Assembly (NCBI RefSeq): GCF_039511225.1 | Contig: NZ_CP154261.1 | Span: 186,001 to 250,000, forward strand | Length of the DNA: 64,000 nt | DNA from: Sphingobacterium multivorum | GTDB lineage: Bacteria; Bacteroidota; Bacteroidia; Sphingobacteriales; Sphingobacteriaceae | Direction of reading: 5' to 3' | Shown: piece by piece, positions 35,174 through 44,319 of the stretch | How the letters are laid out: each line of letters opens with the position of its first letter | Numbering within the stretch: the first letter of the stretch is position 1 | Made by a program: the position numbers and the translations under genes | The notes under the pieces: generated by a model | Database searches by the model: none | Told to the model about the DNA's origin: nothing | The model's input: only the letters and a program-made list of their open reading frames with translations

Positions 35174-35986
35174 TTACACACGCGGTTGATTCATCGCGCT
35201 CAACATGTTGCCATAGATGGCATTCAAGGCATTGAGGTTTTTCGCTAGCTTGCCCACTTCATCTTTAAACGCTTTGGAATCATCCAGCGATTCGTTGAAG
35301 TTCTGCATGGTAAAGCTTAGGTTCTCATAAAACTTGTTCATCGATTGTAAATGTGATGCCGAATCGCGTAACTCACGTTCATACATCGCATTTAATTGAC
35401 TTAGATTGGTCGTCAGACTTTTTACCTGCTCGTGGTAGTTGGATGTATCACCTGAGGTGTTTGACATGGCGACTAGGTTTTGCGAAGCTTTTTCGAAAGC
35501 GAGACTCAGGTTGTCAAATTTGGAAGTTGCTGTTCTGAGCTTATTCGTAAATTCCTCTGTGGCTAATGAAACATCAGACAGTTTATTGATAGCTGATACC
35601 TTTTCACTGAAATCACGTAGGCCACGACCTAGATTTTCAATGCTTGCCGGTTCAATGTTGGCATCGGCGAACATTTTATCTAAAGCTGCAGTTGCCGATG
35701 GCCCTGCCGGTTGAGCAACCACAGTTTTTCCTCTTTGTGGAAGCTCGCCATTAAAATTGTCGTCCAATTCGGGATAAACGCGGGTCCAGTCCGGTTCTGG
35801 TGCTGGCGGGTTGAAACCCATTAAAAAGAAAAGGAAGGCCTCTACACCTAAACCGATTCCGATCATATAGTTGGCTGTGGTGCCACCAATATGTAGAATC
35901 TTAAATAGTACCCCGATGATGACGATACTCGCTCCCCAGGATATGGCCACATTCAGCCATCTAGAATTGTCTTTTTTCTTGCTCAT
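35174..35986 (-). CDS. gldL: Type IX secretion motor protein GldL (PorL)
   Basis: A 270-residue protein with two N-terminal membrane helices (about residues 12-32 and 37-58, the latter containing a Glu within GIGLGVEAFLFFLMGF). That buried Glu is the residue expected for proton coupling in the GldL/M motor (family knowledge). The FNPPAPEPDWTRVYPEL segment is a clear GldL hallmark. The rest is a cytoplasmic coiled-coil-rich tail (about residues 120-260). It is the first gene of the gldL-gldM unit, and no gldK lies upstream of it, unlike the usual operon. Confidence 0.94.
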   Translation of the reverse strand: MSKKKDNSRWLNVAISWGASIVIIGVLFKILHIGGTTANYMIGIGLGVEAFLFFLMGFNPPAPEPDWTRVYPELDDNFNGELPQRGKTVVAQPAGPSATAALDKMFADANIEPASIENLGRGLRDFSEKVSAINKLSDVSLATEEFTNKLRTATSKFDNLSLAFEKASQNLVAMSNTSGDTSNYHEQVKSLTTNLSQLNAMYERELRDSASHLQSMNKFYENLSFTMQNFNESLDDSKAFKDEVGKLAKNLNALNAIYGNMLSAMNQPRV

Positions 35987-36309
35987 TGTTAATCTATTAT
36001 GTTTTGGTTTAATTTTCTTGGAAAGCTTATGCGCTCATCTACATCCGTTTTAATAAACGGTCAATGTTGTTTCTATAGTATACATCCGATAAATCACCTA
36101 TTTAGTTAGTTGTCTGCAATTGGCTCTGTAGACTCAAAAAACATACCAAAAGAGGTTTGCATTCCCTGCAAATTTTAAAAAAACGGGAGTCCACAGCAGT
36201 CAAAATTCGTTCTCTCTAATCGATCTTTCTCAAAATAAAACAAACGTTAGGCCTTCTTAGCAGTTATACTTTAATAAGAGATAAGTCGTAAACACAAAGA
36301 AAGAACAAT
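35987..36309. other. Divergent region between gldL and the MscS gene
   Basis: 323 bp non-coding. It includes the short palindrome CCGTTT-TAAT-AAACGG (36045-36060), upstream of gldL. No clear TAnnTTTG box was found on either strand, although GCAGTTATACTTTAATA near 36260 could serve the + strand. Confidence 0.45.
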
Positions 36310-37395
36310 ATGATGAACGAAACATTAATTCAACTTTCACAAAAATGGCCCTCATGGCTCTGGAATATTGCATTAATCCTCTTTTCGTTTTTAATAGGTT
36401 TTCTGATCAAACTGATTTTTATACCGCTTTTGCGAAGACAGGCCATTCAGCAGGAGTCTTATAGTTTATTTCGTTCCTTTGTAAGACGTTTTAGCCGTGT
36501 GCTAAGTATTTTTATACCATTAATTGTTTTTAATAGTTTGCTGCCCTTTGCCCAATTTAACGAACGGACACTCCGCATGGTCAGCAAAACCAACGAGCTT
36601 TTGCTCGTCAGTTTTTTTGCGGTTGTACTGATCCAGGGGATCAAGGTTTTTGAGGACTATCTCTACCATCGTTTTGATGTCAATAAGGAGAATAACCTGC
36701 GCGAACGGAAGATCAGGACACAAATTGTCTTTATCCGAAAAGTGGTGGTTACTCTGATCATTGTGATTTCCTTGGCAATCATCCTACTCAGTTTTGATAG
36801 CATGCAAAAGATCGGCGCTGGCCTACTTACAGGTGTGGGAGTTGGCGGTATCATTATCGGTTTTGCAGCACAGAAGTCCCTTGGAAATTTGCTTGCTGGT
36901 TTTCAGATCGCTTTTACGCAGCCCATTCGCATGGACGATGTCCTGGTGGTCGAAGGGGAATGGGGCCGTGTGGAGGAAATCAACTTGACCTACGTCGTCG
37001 TTAATATCTGGGACAAACGCCGTTTAGTATTGCCCATTACCTATTTTATTGAAAAACCATTTCAAAATTGGACACGCACAACCTCGGAGATCTTAGGAAC
37101 TGTATTTATCTATACAGATTTTACCGTACCCGTAGGGCTACTACGTGAGAAGCTGACGGCCTTACTCACCGGACATCCGCTTTGGGACGGTAAAGTAAAC
37201 GTGCTTCAGGTGACTGATTTTAAAGAACGTACCATGGAGATCCGTTGTCTGATGAGCTGCCGCAATTCAGGCCAGGCTTTTGACCTACGCTGTTATATAC
37301 GTGAACAGATGATTGCCTATATCCACAAGAATTTTCCGAATGCATTAGCCAGAACACGGGTAGATTATCAGGTGAGTACGCAAAAGGGGCTGTAA
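36310..37395 (+). CDS. MscS-family mechanosensitive channel
   Basis: A 361-residue inner-membrane protein with about five hydrophobic segments in the first 190 residues. The pore helix and beta-domain start are typical: GVGVGGIIIGFAAQKSLGN near residue 175, then FTQPIRMDDVLVVEGEWG. The C-terminal soluble domain includes KTTSE-like and VDYQVS segments. It should release osmolytes on sudden membrane stretch. It is a middle-length MscS variant with one or two extra helices. It stands alone between gldL (divergent) and the EEP gene and has no evident link to secretion. Confidence 0.88.
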   Translation: MMNETLIQLSQKWPSWLWNIALILFSFLIGFLIKLIFIPLLRRQAIQQESYSLFRSFVRRFSRVLSIFIPLIVFNSLLPFAQFNERTLRMVSKTNELLLVSFFAVVLIQGIKVFEDYLYHRFDVNKENNLRERKIRTQIVFIRKVVVTLIIVISLAIILLSFDSMQKIGAGLLTGVGVGGIIIGFAAQKSLGNLLAGFQIAFTQPIRMDDVLVVEGEWGRVEEINLTYVVVNIWDKRRLVLPITYFIEKPFQNWTRTTSEILGTVFIYTDFTVPVGLLREKLTALLTGHPLWDGKVNVLQVTDFKERTMEIRCLMSCRNSGQAFDLRCYIREQMIAYIHKNFPNALARTRVDYQVSTQKGL

Positions 37396-37481
37396 TAGCG
37401 AAGTAGCGATCGAGAAATGATAATCTGTTGAAAAATAAGTGTAATTTATTTAAGTTTGTTTAAAATGTTAGCATTAGCGAT

Positions 37482-38552
37482 ATGTTGATTTTCTACGTTG
37501 TATTCTCGGGAATATTAATTCTACTGAGTGTATTACCTTTCATCCAGAGCCAACATTGGATCTTTCGGGTAGCCGAATTTGTCAAGCTGCAGCTGCTGGT
37601 ATTTCAGGTGCCCGCATTGGCGATGGGTTTTTATCTTGTGGGGGAAGACTCATGGATATGGTGGTTGCAGGTAGTACAGTTGGCGCTGATCGTATACCAT
37701 ACCTATATATTGATACGCTACACCAAATTTTGGCGTCGTGAAAAATATGAAAAGGGCAAAGATGCATCGGATAGTATTAAAGTGATCTCCTGTAATGTGC
37801 TGCAATTCAATACGGCGTATAACCGCTTTATTGACCTGATTCAGAAAGAAAAGCCGCAAATTTTTTTGACCATGGAAAGCGATGCGGCATGGGAAAAAGC
37901 CTTACGTGTGCTGGAAAGTGATTATCCTAATTTTGAGAAGGTAACCCTGGACAATACCTATGGTATGCATTTTTATTCCAATCTGAAGATCAACAAATGT
38001 CAGGTGCATTATTTTGTAGCGGATGATATTCCGAGTATTGAAGCCGAACTGGAAACCGCCGATGGACATCGTTTTGTCTTTTTTGCTGTACATCCACCGC
38101 CGCCGAGTCCGACCGAAGAGGAAACTTCCAAAGAAAGAGATGGCGATCTGCTCAGTGTGGCCAAGCGGGTGCGCGATTATAAAATGCCCGTGGTTGTTAC
38201 AGGGGATTTTAATAATGTCGCTTGGGCCAAATCTTCGCTCTTGTTCAAAAAAACCAGCAAATTGATCGATGCACGTATTGGCCGGGGTATTCTTTCCACC
38301 TTTCATGCCAATTATTGGTTTTTTAGGGTACCCTTGGATCTGTTGTTTCATAGTCCAACGGTATTTATCGATAAACTTTTTATTTATCCTTCTGTTGGAT
38401 CGGATCATTTTCCAATGGGCTGTACCTTTTTTATCGACCGCTACTCCGAAGAGCAGGCGGAGGATATTGAGCACCTGGAGGAAGGTGATATGACTGAAGT
38501 CAATGAAATGATTGCTGATGGAAAAGAGGAAGAAAGTGACAATCGGAATTAA
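37482..38552 (+). CDS. Membrane-anchored endonuclease/exonuclease/phosphatase-family protein
   Basis: A 356-residue protein with three N-terminal membrane helices (about residues 3-21, 36-54, 60-80), then an EEP catalytic domain. Metal and catalytic residues are visible: Asn105 in ISCNVLQFN, Glu132 in MESDAAW, Asp242 and Asn244 in TGDFNN, and Asp308-His309 in GSDHFP. This layout resembles YafD-type membrane EEP proteins. Substrates of the family range from nucleic acids to phosphoinositides and phosphodiesters, so no substrate can be named. An acidic tail of about 35 residues follows the domain. It starts 86 bp after the MscS gene. Confidence 0.82.
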   Translation: MLIFYVVFSGILILLSVLPFIQSQHWIFRVAEFVKLQLLVFQVPALAMGFYLVGEDSWIWWLQVVQLALIVYHTYILIRYTKFWRREKYEKGKDASDSIKVISCNVLQFNTAYNRFIDLIQKEKPQIFLTMESDAAWEKALRVLESDYPNFEKVTLDNTYGMHFYSNLKINKCQVHYFVADDIPSIEAELETADGHRFVFFAVHPPPPSPTEEETSKERDGDLLSVAKRVRDYKMPVVVTGDFNNVAWAKSSLLFKKTSKLIDARIGRGILSTFHANYWFFRVPLDLLFHSPTVFIDKLFIYPSVGSDHFPMGCTFFIDRYSEEQAEDIEHLEEGDMTEVNEMIADGKEEESDNRN

Positions 38553-38739
38553 TAGGCAGGAGTCAGATTTTGATTATTAAAGATAAGGTACCTTTTATGT
38601 AAAAACTGTTCAATAGAGATTTGGTGCAAGTAGTTGTTATTCAGTTGTTTTAATTTGTTTATATTTAAATAACTGTGTGCTAATATCGACAGAAATATGT
38701 AAATTAACAGGCACTAATCATTTTCTTTAAATCTAACGA

Positions 38740-39867
38740 ATGGATAAAGATTATCATAGTAAACTGGACGACGAACAGCTGTTGTCCAAGACCATCGATT
38801 TTCTGCGTTTCCCACTAATTGTTGGTGTGGTATTTATTCATACCGACTTCTCTGATGTGGTTATTAAAGGCGTTAAAAGCATCAATTTGGTTAACTATCC
38901 CATTTTCACACACGCTTTTTTTCTATTTTCCAAAGTCATTTTCGAGGTGTGCGTACCGCTCTTTTTTTTAACTTCTGGCTTTTTGTTCTTTTACAAAACG
39001 GAAAATTTTTCATTTAAAGTTTACCTGAAAAAATTAAAAGGACGTTTCCGTTCGTTGTTCATTCCTTATATCTTTTGGAATGTTGTTGTGCTCCTTTTCT
39101 TCTTTCTAGCACAGACTTTTCTCTCGGGAAGTCTGATGTCGGGAAGAAATAAATTAGTAACAGATTATAGTTTGATGGATTGGATTTGGTCTTTTTGGGA
39201 TACATCGCATATTAACCCGCATGTCGAAAAGACTCTTCCCGTCAATTCTCCATTTTGGTTTATACGTGATCTGATGGTGGTGGTGCTCACATCCCCATTG
39301 CTTTATTTCCTCATTAAAAGGCTAAAAGTTTATGCCGTTATACTCTTAGGTATAATCTGGGTCATCAACCCTTATTTTTATCAGCCGGGACTAAGCACTG
39401 TATCATACTTTTTCTTTGCCGCGGGGGCCTATTTCAGTATCAATAAAAAGAATTTTGTAGAAATAATGAAACCAGTACTGTATCAATCAGGAGTTCTGTA
39501 TTTGTTATTGGTGATCGCCCAATTTTATTTCTTAGGTATCAACTGGTGGAGCTATCTGTATTGTGCTGGAATTATGACGGGGCTTGTGTTCGCTGTAGCA
39601 TTGTCCGCGCATTTTATTGAAAAAGAAAAATGGCAAATGGGTCCCTTCTGGACGAATGGTAGTTTTTTCGTTTTTGCGTATCATCGTTTACCCTTGGTAT
39701 TCGTGATCAAATTCTTATTTACATTAGTGCGGCCACATTCTGATGTGGCCTTGTTATTTTTATATTTTGCTTGTCCTACGCTTATAATAATACTGGGATT
39801 GCTGAGCTATAGCATCATGCGGTCCTTTTTGCCCAAATTTACAGCTATCATTTGTGGAGGAAGATAA
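38740..39867 (+). CDS. Membrane acyltransferase (family 3, OafA-like)
   Basis: A 375-residue multi-helix membrane protein (about ten segments). The first helix carries the family motif RFPLIVGVVFIHTDFSD with His34 as the likely catalytic His, and PLFFLTSGFLFFY and FWFIRDLMVVVL match later acyltransferase_3 helices. Members acetylate or succinylate surface sugars or lipids using cytoplasmic acyl-CoA. The stop overlaps the start of the following peptidase gene (TAATG), so both are translationally coupled. The acceptor is unknown. It is outside the main cluster but could modify the same polymer. Confidence 0.85.
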   Translation: MDKDYHSKLDDEQLLSKTIDFLRFPLIVGVVFIHTDFSDVVIKGVKSINLVNYPIFTHAFFLFSKVIFEVCVPLFFLTSGFLFFYKTENFSFKVYLKKLKGRFRSLFIPYIFWNVVVLLFFFLAQTFLSGSLMSGRNKLVTDYSLMDWIWSFWDTSHINPHVEKTLPVNSPFWFIRDLMVVVLTSPLLYFLIKRLKVYAVILLGIIWVINPYFYQPGLSTVSYFFFAAGAYFSINKKNFVEIMKPVLYQSGVLYLLLVIAQFYFLGINWWSYLYCAGIMTGLVFAVALSAHFIEKEKWQMGPFWTNGSFFVFAYHRLPLVFVIKFLFTLVRPHSDVALLFLYFACPTLIIILGLLSYSIMRSFLPKFTAIICGGR

Positions 39868-41054
39868 TGGATTTTATGAAAAAATATAAATGGATTATTG
39901 GTTTGTTGATATTTGTCTGTCTCTCACTGTTGGTGAAATATGGACTAAAATTCTACAACAAAAGCCAGCAGAAGCGAATTAAATCTGAGTTTGAATTTAC
40001 AGACCTGATCAATTTGGGTTGCACTTCGGTCAAAAATCAGGGCGCCTCAAATACCTGCTGGTCCTATACGGGCAATTCTTTCCTGGAATCTGAAATGATT
40101 AGAATGGGCAAAAAACCAATTGAGATTTCACAGATATATACGGCACGCCAGGCCTATCTGGAGAAGGCCCGTACCTTTGTGCGGCTGCATGGCGGGCTGT
40201 CAATGAAAGAAGGTGGGCAGTTACACGATGTATTGAATACCTACCGTAAATATGGTGCAATGCCCAGGTCGGCGTATTCGGGACTCCGAGGCGAGGCGAC
40301 TTACAATGATTTTAGTGAGCTGACGCCGGCTTTGAATACCATGCTTAAGGTATTGGTCAAAAACAAACGACTGACATCAAATTGGGAGCGAGCATATATC
40401 GCGACAATGGATGCCTACTTAGGGGAGTTACCAGCACAATTCAACTATGAAGGTAAGATGTATACCCCCCGCACATTTGCGGATCAGTTCATTGGGATAA
40501 ATCCGGATGATTATGTGGGTTTAGCCTCGGTAACGGACCAATCCTATTACAAGCCATTTGTGTTATTGGTACCTGACAACTGGTCCTTCGACCGGTTTTA
40601 TAACGTACAGATGGATGATCTGACCACTGTTATTGATCATGCATTAGAAAAGGGGTTTACTGTGGCCTGGACAACCGATATCTCAGATCCTGGATTTTCC
40701 TGGAACTATGGTGTTGCCTATGTTCCCGAAAAATCGATTAATCAGATGACGGCTGAGGAAAAGGATGCCATGTTCGTTAAACCTCAACGAGAAAAAAAGG
40801 TGTCGGCAGCGGAAAGGCAAGCGGCCTTTGACAATTGGGAAACAACCGATGACCATGCGATGCACATTGTTGGGCTTGCAAAAGATCAGCAGGGAAAGGA
40901 ATATTATCGCGTTAAAAATTCTTGGGGGAAATCCAATGAATATCATGGATATCTGTATGTATCCAAAGAATTTGTCCGTTTTAAAACCCTGACAATAATT
41001 TTGCATAAAGCAGGGCTGAGCCCCGATTTTAGATTGAAGCTTGGCCTTTCCTGA
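39867..41054 (+). CDS. Membrane-anchored C1-family (papain/bleomycin-hydrolase-like) cysteine peptidase
   Basis: ATG 39867 is chosen, since it has GGAGGA nine bases upstream and overlaps the acyltransferase stop. The TTG at 39852 is less likely. The 395-residue protein has one N-terminal membrane helix (about residues 9-27), then a C1 domain. NQGASNTCWSYTG carries Cys64, DHAMHIVG carries His330, and VKNSWGKS carries Asn351. This triad and spacing fit aminopeptidase C/BleC-like enzymes, but those are usually soluble and cytoplasmic. The anchor predicts a periplasmic catalytic domain. Coupling to an acyltransferase is unusual. Confidence 0.82.
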   Translation: MDFMKKYKWIIGLLIFVCLSLLVKYGLKFYNKSQQKRIKSEFEFTDLINLGCTSVKNQGASNTCWSYTGNSFLESEMIRMGKKPIEISQIYTARQAYLEKARTFVRLHGGLSMKEGGQLHDVLNTYRKYGAMPRSAYSGLRGEATYNDFSELTPALNTMLKVLVKNKRLTSNWERAYIATMDAYLGELPAQFNYEGKMYTPRTFADQFIGINPDDYVGLASVTDQSYYKPFVLLVPDNWSFDRFYNVQMDDLTTVIDHALEKGFTVAWTTDISDPGFSWNYGVAYVPEKSINQMTAEEKDAMFVKPQREKKVSAAERQAAFDNWETTDDHAMHIVGLAKDQQGKEYYRVKNSWGKSNEYHGYLYVSKEFVRFKTLTIILHKAGLSPDFRLKLGLS

Positions 41055-41093
41055 TTCCCAATTCTTTCCATATTTCAGACGGATGTTTGTGCT

Positions 41094-41882
41094 ATGGAAA
41101 ACAATAAACTTACTTCTCGATGCTTGCGCGCATGTTTATTTATATTTGCAACAACCTGTTCGGTTGGCGCTCTCGCCCAAGAAAATAAATCCTTACCCGA
41201 TAAAGTGCATCATGCCGAACCTTTATATAATGATCTTGTCCGGGATCTCGGTGCGCGGAAAGGAGAGAAGGAATTTAATGTCGGCGCTGATATTAAAAGA
41301 ATGCATTCGGCTGATGAATTTGGCTACCTTATGGAGTATGAATTTGCGCCTATAGATCGATTGGGATTGGAAGCTGAAACAGATTTTGCATATTCAAAAA
41401 GCCGCATGGCCAATGTGTCATCCAGCAATCAATTGGAAAGGTTGCGTCTATCGTCGCAGTATTCCTTTTATGTTTCTAAAAAACAGGCAACAACCTTGGC
41501 TGTTGGTTATACACAGATCTTTGATTTTGTGGATGGTGGTACTATGTTTAATCCATTTTTTATAGCCGCCAAAAACTGGTATAGCAATTGGCATGCATTG
41601 ATTTACACGGGGCCAGAATTCGCCTATCGTTATGGTTCATCGGGTATGGATACGGCATGGCAGATGAACACCTCATTTCATTATACCATACCGCAGACAG
41701 ATCACTTTATTGGTATTGAGGTCAATCAGGAAATTTCTTCGGATGGGATACAAACGACATTGCATCCCCAAATTAAGCTAGGGCTGAGCAACAAAATAGC
41801 CATTGGTATGGCTGTGGGATTGCCGGTTAGTGGCAAAGAAAAAGTGCTTAGTGGCTTTTGGAGGCTGATCTATCAATTATAG
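41094..41882 (+). CDS. Outer-membrane beta-barrel-like protein (HAEPLY...DLGARKGEKE family)
   Basis: A 262-residue exported protein with signal peptide (cleavage after about residue 28, GALAQ). After it comes the motif HHAEPLYNDLVRDLGARKG. I recall this motif from unnamed Bacteroidota proteins but cannot attach a function to it. The rest alternates strands with aromatic ends (FNVGADIKRM, LRLSSQYSFYVS, ATTLAVGYTQIF, IAIGMAVGLPVSG), fitting an 8- to 12-strand barrel. It starts 39 bp after the peptidase gene and may be co-transcribed with it. The function is unknown. Confidence 0.68.
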   Translation: MENNKLTSRCLRACLFIFATTCSVGALAQENKSLPDKVHHAEPLYNDLVRDLGARKGEKEFNVGADIKRMHSADEFGYLMEYEFAPIDRLGLEAETDFAYSKSRMANVSSSNQLERLRLSSQYSFYVSKKQATTLAVGYTQIFDFVDGGTMFNPFFIAAKNWYSNWHALIYTGPEFAYRYGSSGMDTAWQMNTSFHYTIPQTDHFIGIEVNQEISSDGIQTTLHPQIKLGLSNKIAIGMAVGLPVSGKEKVLSGFWRLIYQL

Positions 41883-41951
41883 GGTATAAAGCATATAGCC
41901 GTATGTCTTTGGAACAGTTAGATCATGTGTACTTACTTCTTTTTGGATATG

Positions 41952-42216
41952 AAATCTTGTAGCTTAATTGCTTTTCTGTTCTATTCTATTGATTTTTGGT
42001 AATTCCAATAAAAGCTAAAATATAAGCCCATAAATCGTCAATAAAAATAAATGGGGCGAACGCCTTCGCCCCATTATATCCATTAATATTATCAAGTCGA
42101 ACGCAAAAAAAATGACTTGACGAGCCAAAAGTAAAAAATTAATATCAGACTTACTATGTTAAAATTTGTTATAATCGTGTAAAAATACCTAGTGTGGTTA
42201 TGAAGCTACAAGATTT
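41952..42216. repeat. 265-bp segment bounded by 14-bp inverted repeats
   Basis: AAATCTTGTAGCTT at 41952-41965 and its exact reverse complement at 42203-42216. The match extends to about 18 of 20 with neighbouring bases. The GC-rich hairpin lies near the centre. No transposase and no clear target-site duplication were seen. Confidence 0.5.
42051..42074. terminator. GC-rich hairpin, probable bidirectional terminator
   Basis: ATGGGGCGAA pairs perfectly with TTCGCCCCAT around CGCC. A-rich sequence precedes it, so a T-rich tail is best on the - strand. It lies 168 bp after the + strand outer-membrane gene. Confidence 0.6.
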
Positions 42217-42371
42217 TATAAACAACCCTTACAGGGCAATAGCTGCCCATACATATTCGCCATTTTAATGGCTATGAAAAGATTTATATAAAAAGAAACA
42301 GTTTTATACCGCTCGATTCTTTAAAGGAGCAGTTCTTCGGTCGGTTAACGAATTATATTGGGAGGATAAAA

Positions 42372-42402
42372 AACAGGAGCCACTTATAAAGCGACTCCTG
42401 TT
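42372..42402 (-). terminator. Terminator of the - strand fimbrillin-like gene
   Basis: AACAGGAG pairs with CTCCTGTT (8 bp, partly extendable) and is followed on the - strand by a T run (A68-A73 on the + strand). It is 52 bp past the stop at 42454. Confidence 0.76.
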
Positions 42403-42453
42403 GAATGTGTATGTTGCCGTATTAGCTTAGATCAAAAGAATCTATCTTTAAGC

Positions 42454-44289
42454 TTAGTTTGGAAGCACCGGCATTGGATCGTAACCCACTGTATTTGGAT
42501 TCCAAGCTCCATTACGAACACAACGGACGTTCATCAAAGATGACTTGATAACATTGACGCTGTTTAAAAGCGTGATACCTAAAACATTTGTAGATCTAAA
42601 TCCTTTGTATCCAGCATTTAAGTTTAGAGGAGGCACACCAGCATACCTGTTTCCTAGATAATGCGTGACCCCTAAACCTGCAATGGGCTCAAGAGGGGAG
42701 AGTAACGAGCGGTCATTAGTCCAGAAGGCAGTATATTTTCCGCCAGTTGTACCTAGGTCTAATGTGATAAGATCTTCTACAAGAGATAAATCTCTCATAA
42801 AACCATTAAAGTTAAAGCGCAATTTGTTTGTTGCAGAGGTTGCTGTTCCATAAGCCGCATTAAATCCTGCTGTAGCTGTGAATTCAGAGTAACCAGCTCC
42901 AGCCGTCGATGTTGCGCCAGCGACGTTGGCAGCCAATGCGTTTTGAACATCAACTAAAGCGTCTAATGTACTACCTAATACATTTAAATTCAAATCACCT
43001 AACAAGCCTGTTAGCCCATTGGAATTAATTGGGTCCAAATCTGCTTTTGCAGGCGTTTTCCAAAGTCCTGCCGGATATACTAATGCGCAAGGATCTTTTG
43101 GTGACGCATATGTACCTAAAACTCCTGGTTTTGCAGCACCGTATGAGAAGAAGCTTCTTGCATCTGATGTTGGCTGATTGAAATGATAGAAGCGGTAAGG
43201 GTTGTAACCCGCTTTATAATATAAGTTCGATCTTGACCATTGTACACCACCAAATGTTAAAGGTGACTCGGTGATACCCAATAAGAAGCGGTGGTTTTTG
43301 CCGCGTTCAGGTGTAATCGTTTGTCCTTTTGAAGTGCTACCGGCAAAAGAGCGCTCGGTCCCATCTTCAAGTTTAATCTTAAGCGCGCTTAATGATACAG
43401 TCAGATTCTGTTGTGTTTGATCCGCCGTGTAATAATAAGCAATTTTTTGCTGCCCATCAGAGCCTGGTGCATTTACAAAATCAGCATAGGTCAATGCTGG
43501 AAGGGTAACATTTGTCAATGTACCAACGAATGCTCCGGTTAATACATCTATGGTTCCTGTTTTGGCGTCACGGCCTGTAACAGCAACGGTAGCGGAATTA
43601 ATTGGTGCAAACATACCCATTGTGTTTATCTCAATACCGATCCGGGCCATGACACGATCAAAATTAATATTGATCGGAACCGGCGCACCGCTAACCGTAA
43701 AATCGCCTGAAGCACGTAACACATCGGTATTTCCCGGAAGTGCTAGGCTTTGGATCTCGGGAACCTGAGTTGTTGTTGAGTTGAAAGATAGCGCAACCCA
43801 TTTATAAGCCGATCCATTCGTAACATCGATTGTGACAGTTGATTCGGTGCCAGATGATAAATCTATTGATTTGTCGAAAGTAAAAGTGCCGCCAACGTTC
43901 TTGTATAAGAATAAGCGATATTTAGTGCCGGCTGTAACAGGCGAAGCAGCACGAGTGCCATTGGATGCCTTAAGACCTATTTGATCTGCAGATACAATTT
44001 CAGAAATCGGCAGTTTATTATCGATACCAGTAATGGCGTCAAATCCATTTGCATGAATAAGTTCAAGTGAATGTTGATCTGAAGATGATTTGGATGTACT
44101 TCCTTTGGTTTTAATACTTTCACCATCGCTGATTCCTGCGATACGAACAACTATTTGTGCCTTTCCATCCGGAACTTCCTGTCCATTTTGGTTTTTGTCC
44201 TTATTACAGCTTGTTACTGCTAACGAACCTAATGCTAAAAAAGCGGCCAAGGCAAACTTACTTGCAAAATTTTGGTTGAATGTTTTCAT
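42454..44289 (-). CDS. Fimbrillin-like lipoprotein A with C-terminal DPC...RCVR domain
   Basis: A 611-residue lipoprotein with signal ending at Cys28 (AVTSCNKDKN). The N-terminal part (about residues 35-340) resembles fimbrillin/Mfa-like beta-sandwiches: AGTKYRLFLYKN, ASGDFTVSG and INFDRVMARIGIEI. The C-terminal part has SNLYYKAGYNPYRFYHF, SPKDPCALVYPAGLWKTP and a final VRCVRN. Lipoprotein B at 46058-47638 has the same order of signatures. It follows a 57-residue peptide gene by 30 bp. Fimbrillins form or cap type V-like pili; the C-terminal domain may be a ligand-binding head. Pilus assembly here is inferred only. Confidence 0.72.
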   Translation of the reverse strand: MKTFNQNFASKFALAAFLALGSLAVTSCNKDKNQNGQEVPDGKAQIVVRIAGISDGESIKTKGSTSKSSSDQHSLELIHANGFDAITGIDNKLPISEIVSADQIGLKASNGTRAASPVTAGTKYRLFLYKNVGGTFTFDKSIDLSSGTESTVTIDVTNGSAYKWVALSFNSTTTQVPEIQSLALPGNTDVLRASGDFTVSGAPVPININFDRVMARIGIEINTMGMFAPINSATVAVTGRDAKTGTIDVLTGAFVGTLTNVTLPALTYADFVNAPGSDGQQKIAYYYTADQTQQNLTVSLSALKIKLEDGTERSFAGSTSKGQTITPERGKNHRFLLGITESPLTFGGVQWSRSNLYYKAGYNPYRFYHFNQPTSDARSFFSYGAAKPGVLGTYASPKDPCALVYPAGLWKTPAKADLDPINSNGLTGLLGDLNLNVLGSTLDALVDVQNALAANVAGATSTAGAGYSEFTATAGFNAAYGTATSATNKLRFNFNGFMRDLSLVEDLITLDLGTTGGKYTAFWTNDRSLLSPLEPIAGLGVTHYLGNRYAGVPPLNLNAGYKGFRSTNVLGITLLNSVNVIKSSLMNVRCVRNGAWNPNTVGYDPMPVLPN

Positions 44290-44319
44290 AATAAAATAAT
44301 GTTAGTGAGGGATAAAAAA

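Larger units (their letters stand above)
41883..42453. other. 571-bp intergenic region with hairpins and a 14-bp inverted repeat
   Basis: It holds a strong GC-rich hairpin (42051-42074), 14-bp inverted repeats 265 bp apart (41952-41965 and 42203-42216), and the terminator of the fimbrillin-like gene (42372-42402). A 22-codon frame near 42201 is too short to be credible. No promoter box stands out. Confidence 0.55.

Noticed and set aside
37902..38474. 190-codon - strand frame antisense to the EEP gene
   Set aside because: The + strand product has a complete EEP active site; the antisense frame shows no family features.
42201..42276. 22-codon frame and a GGGCA/TGCCC mini-hairpin
   Set aside because: Too short and without any second line of evidence.
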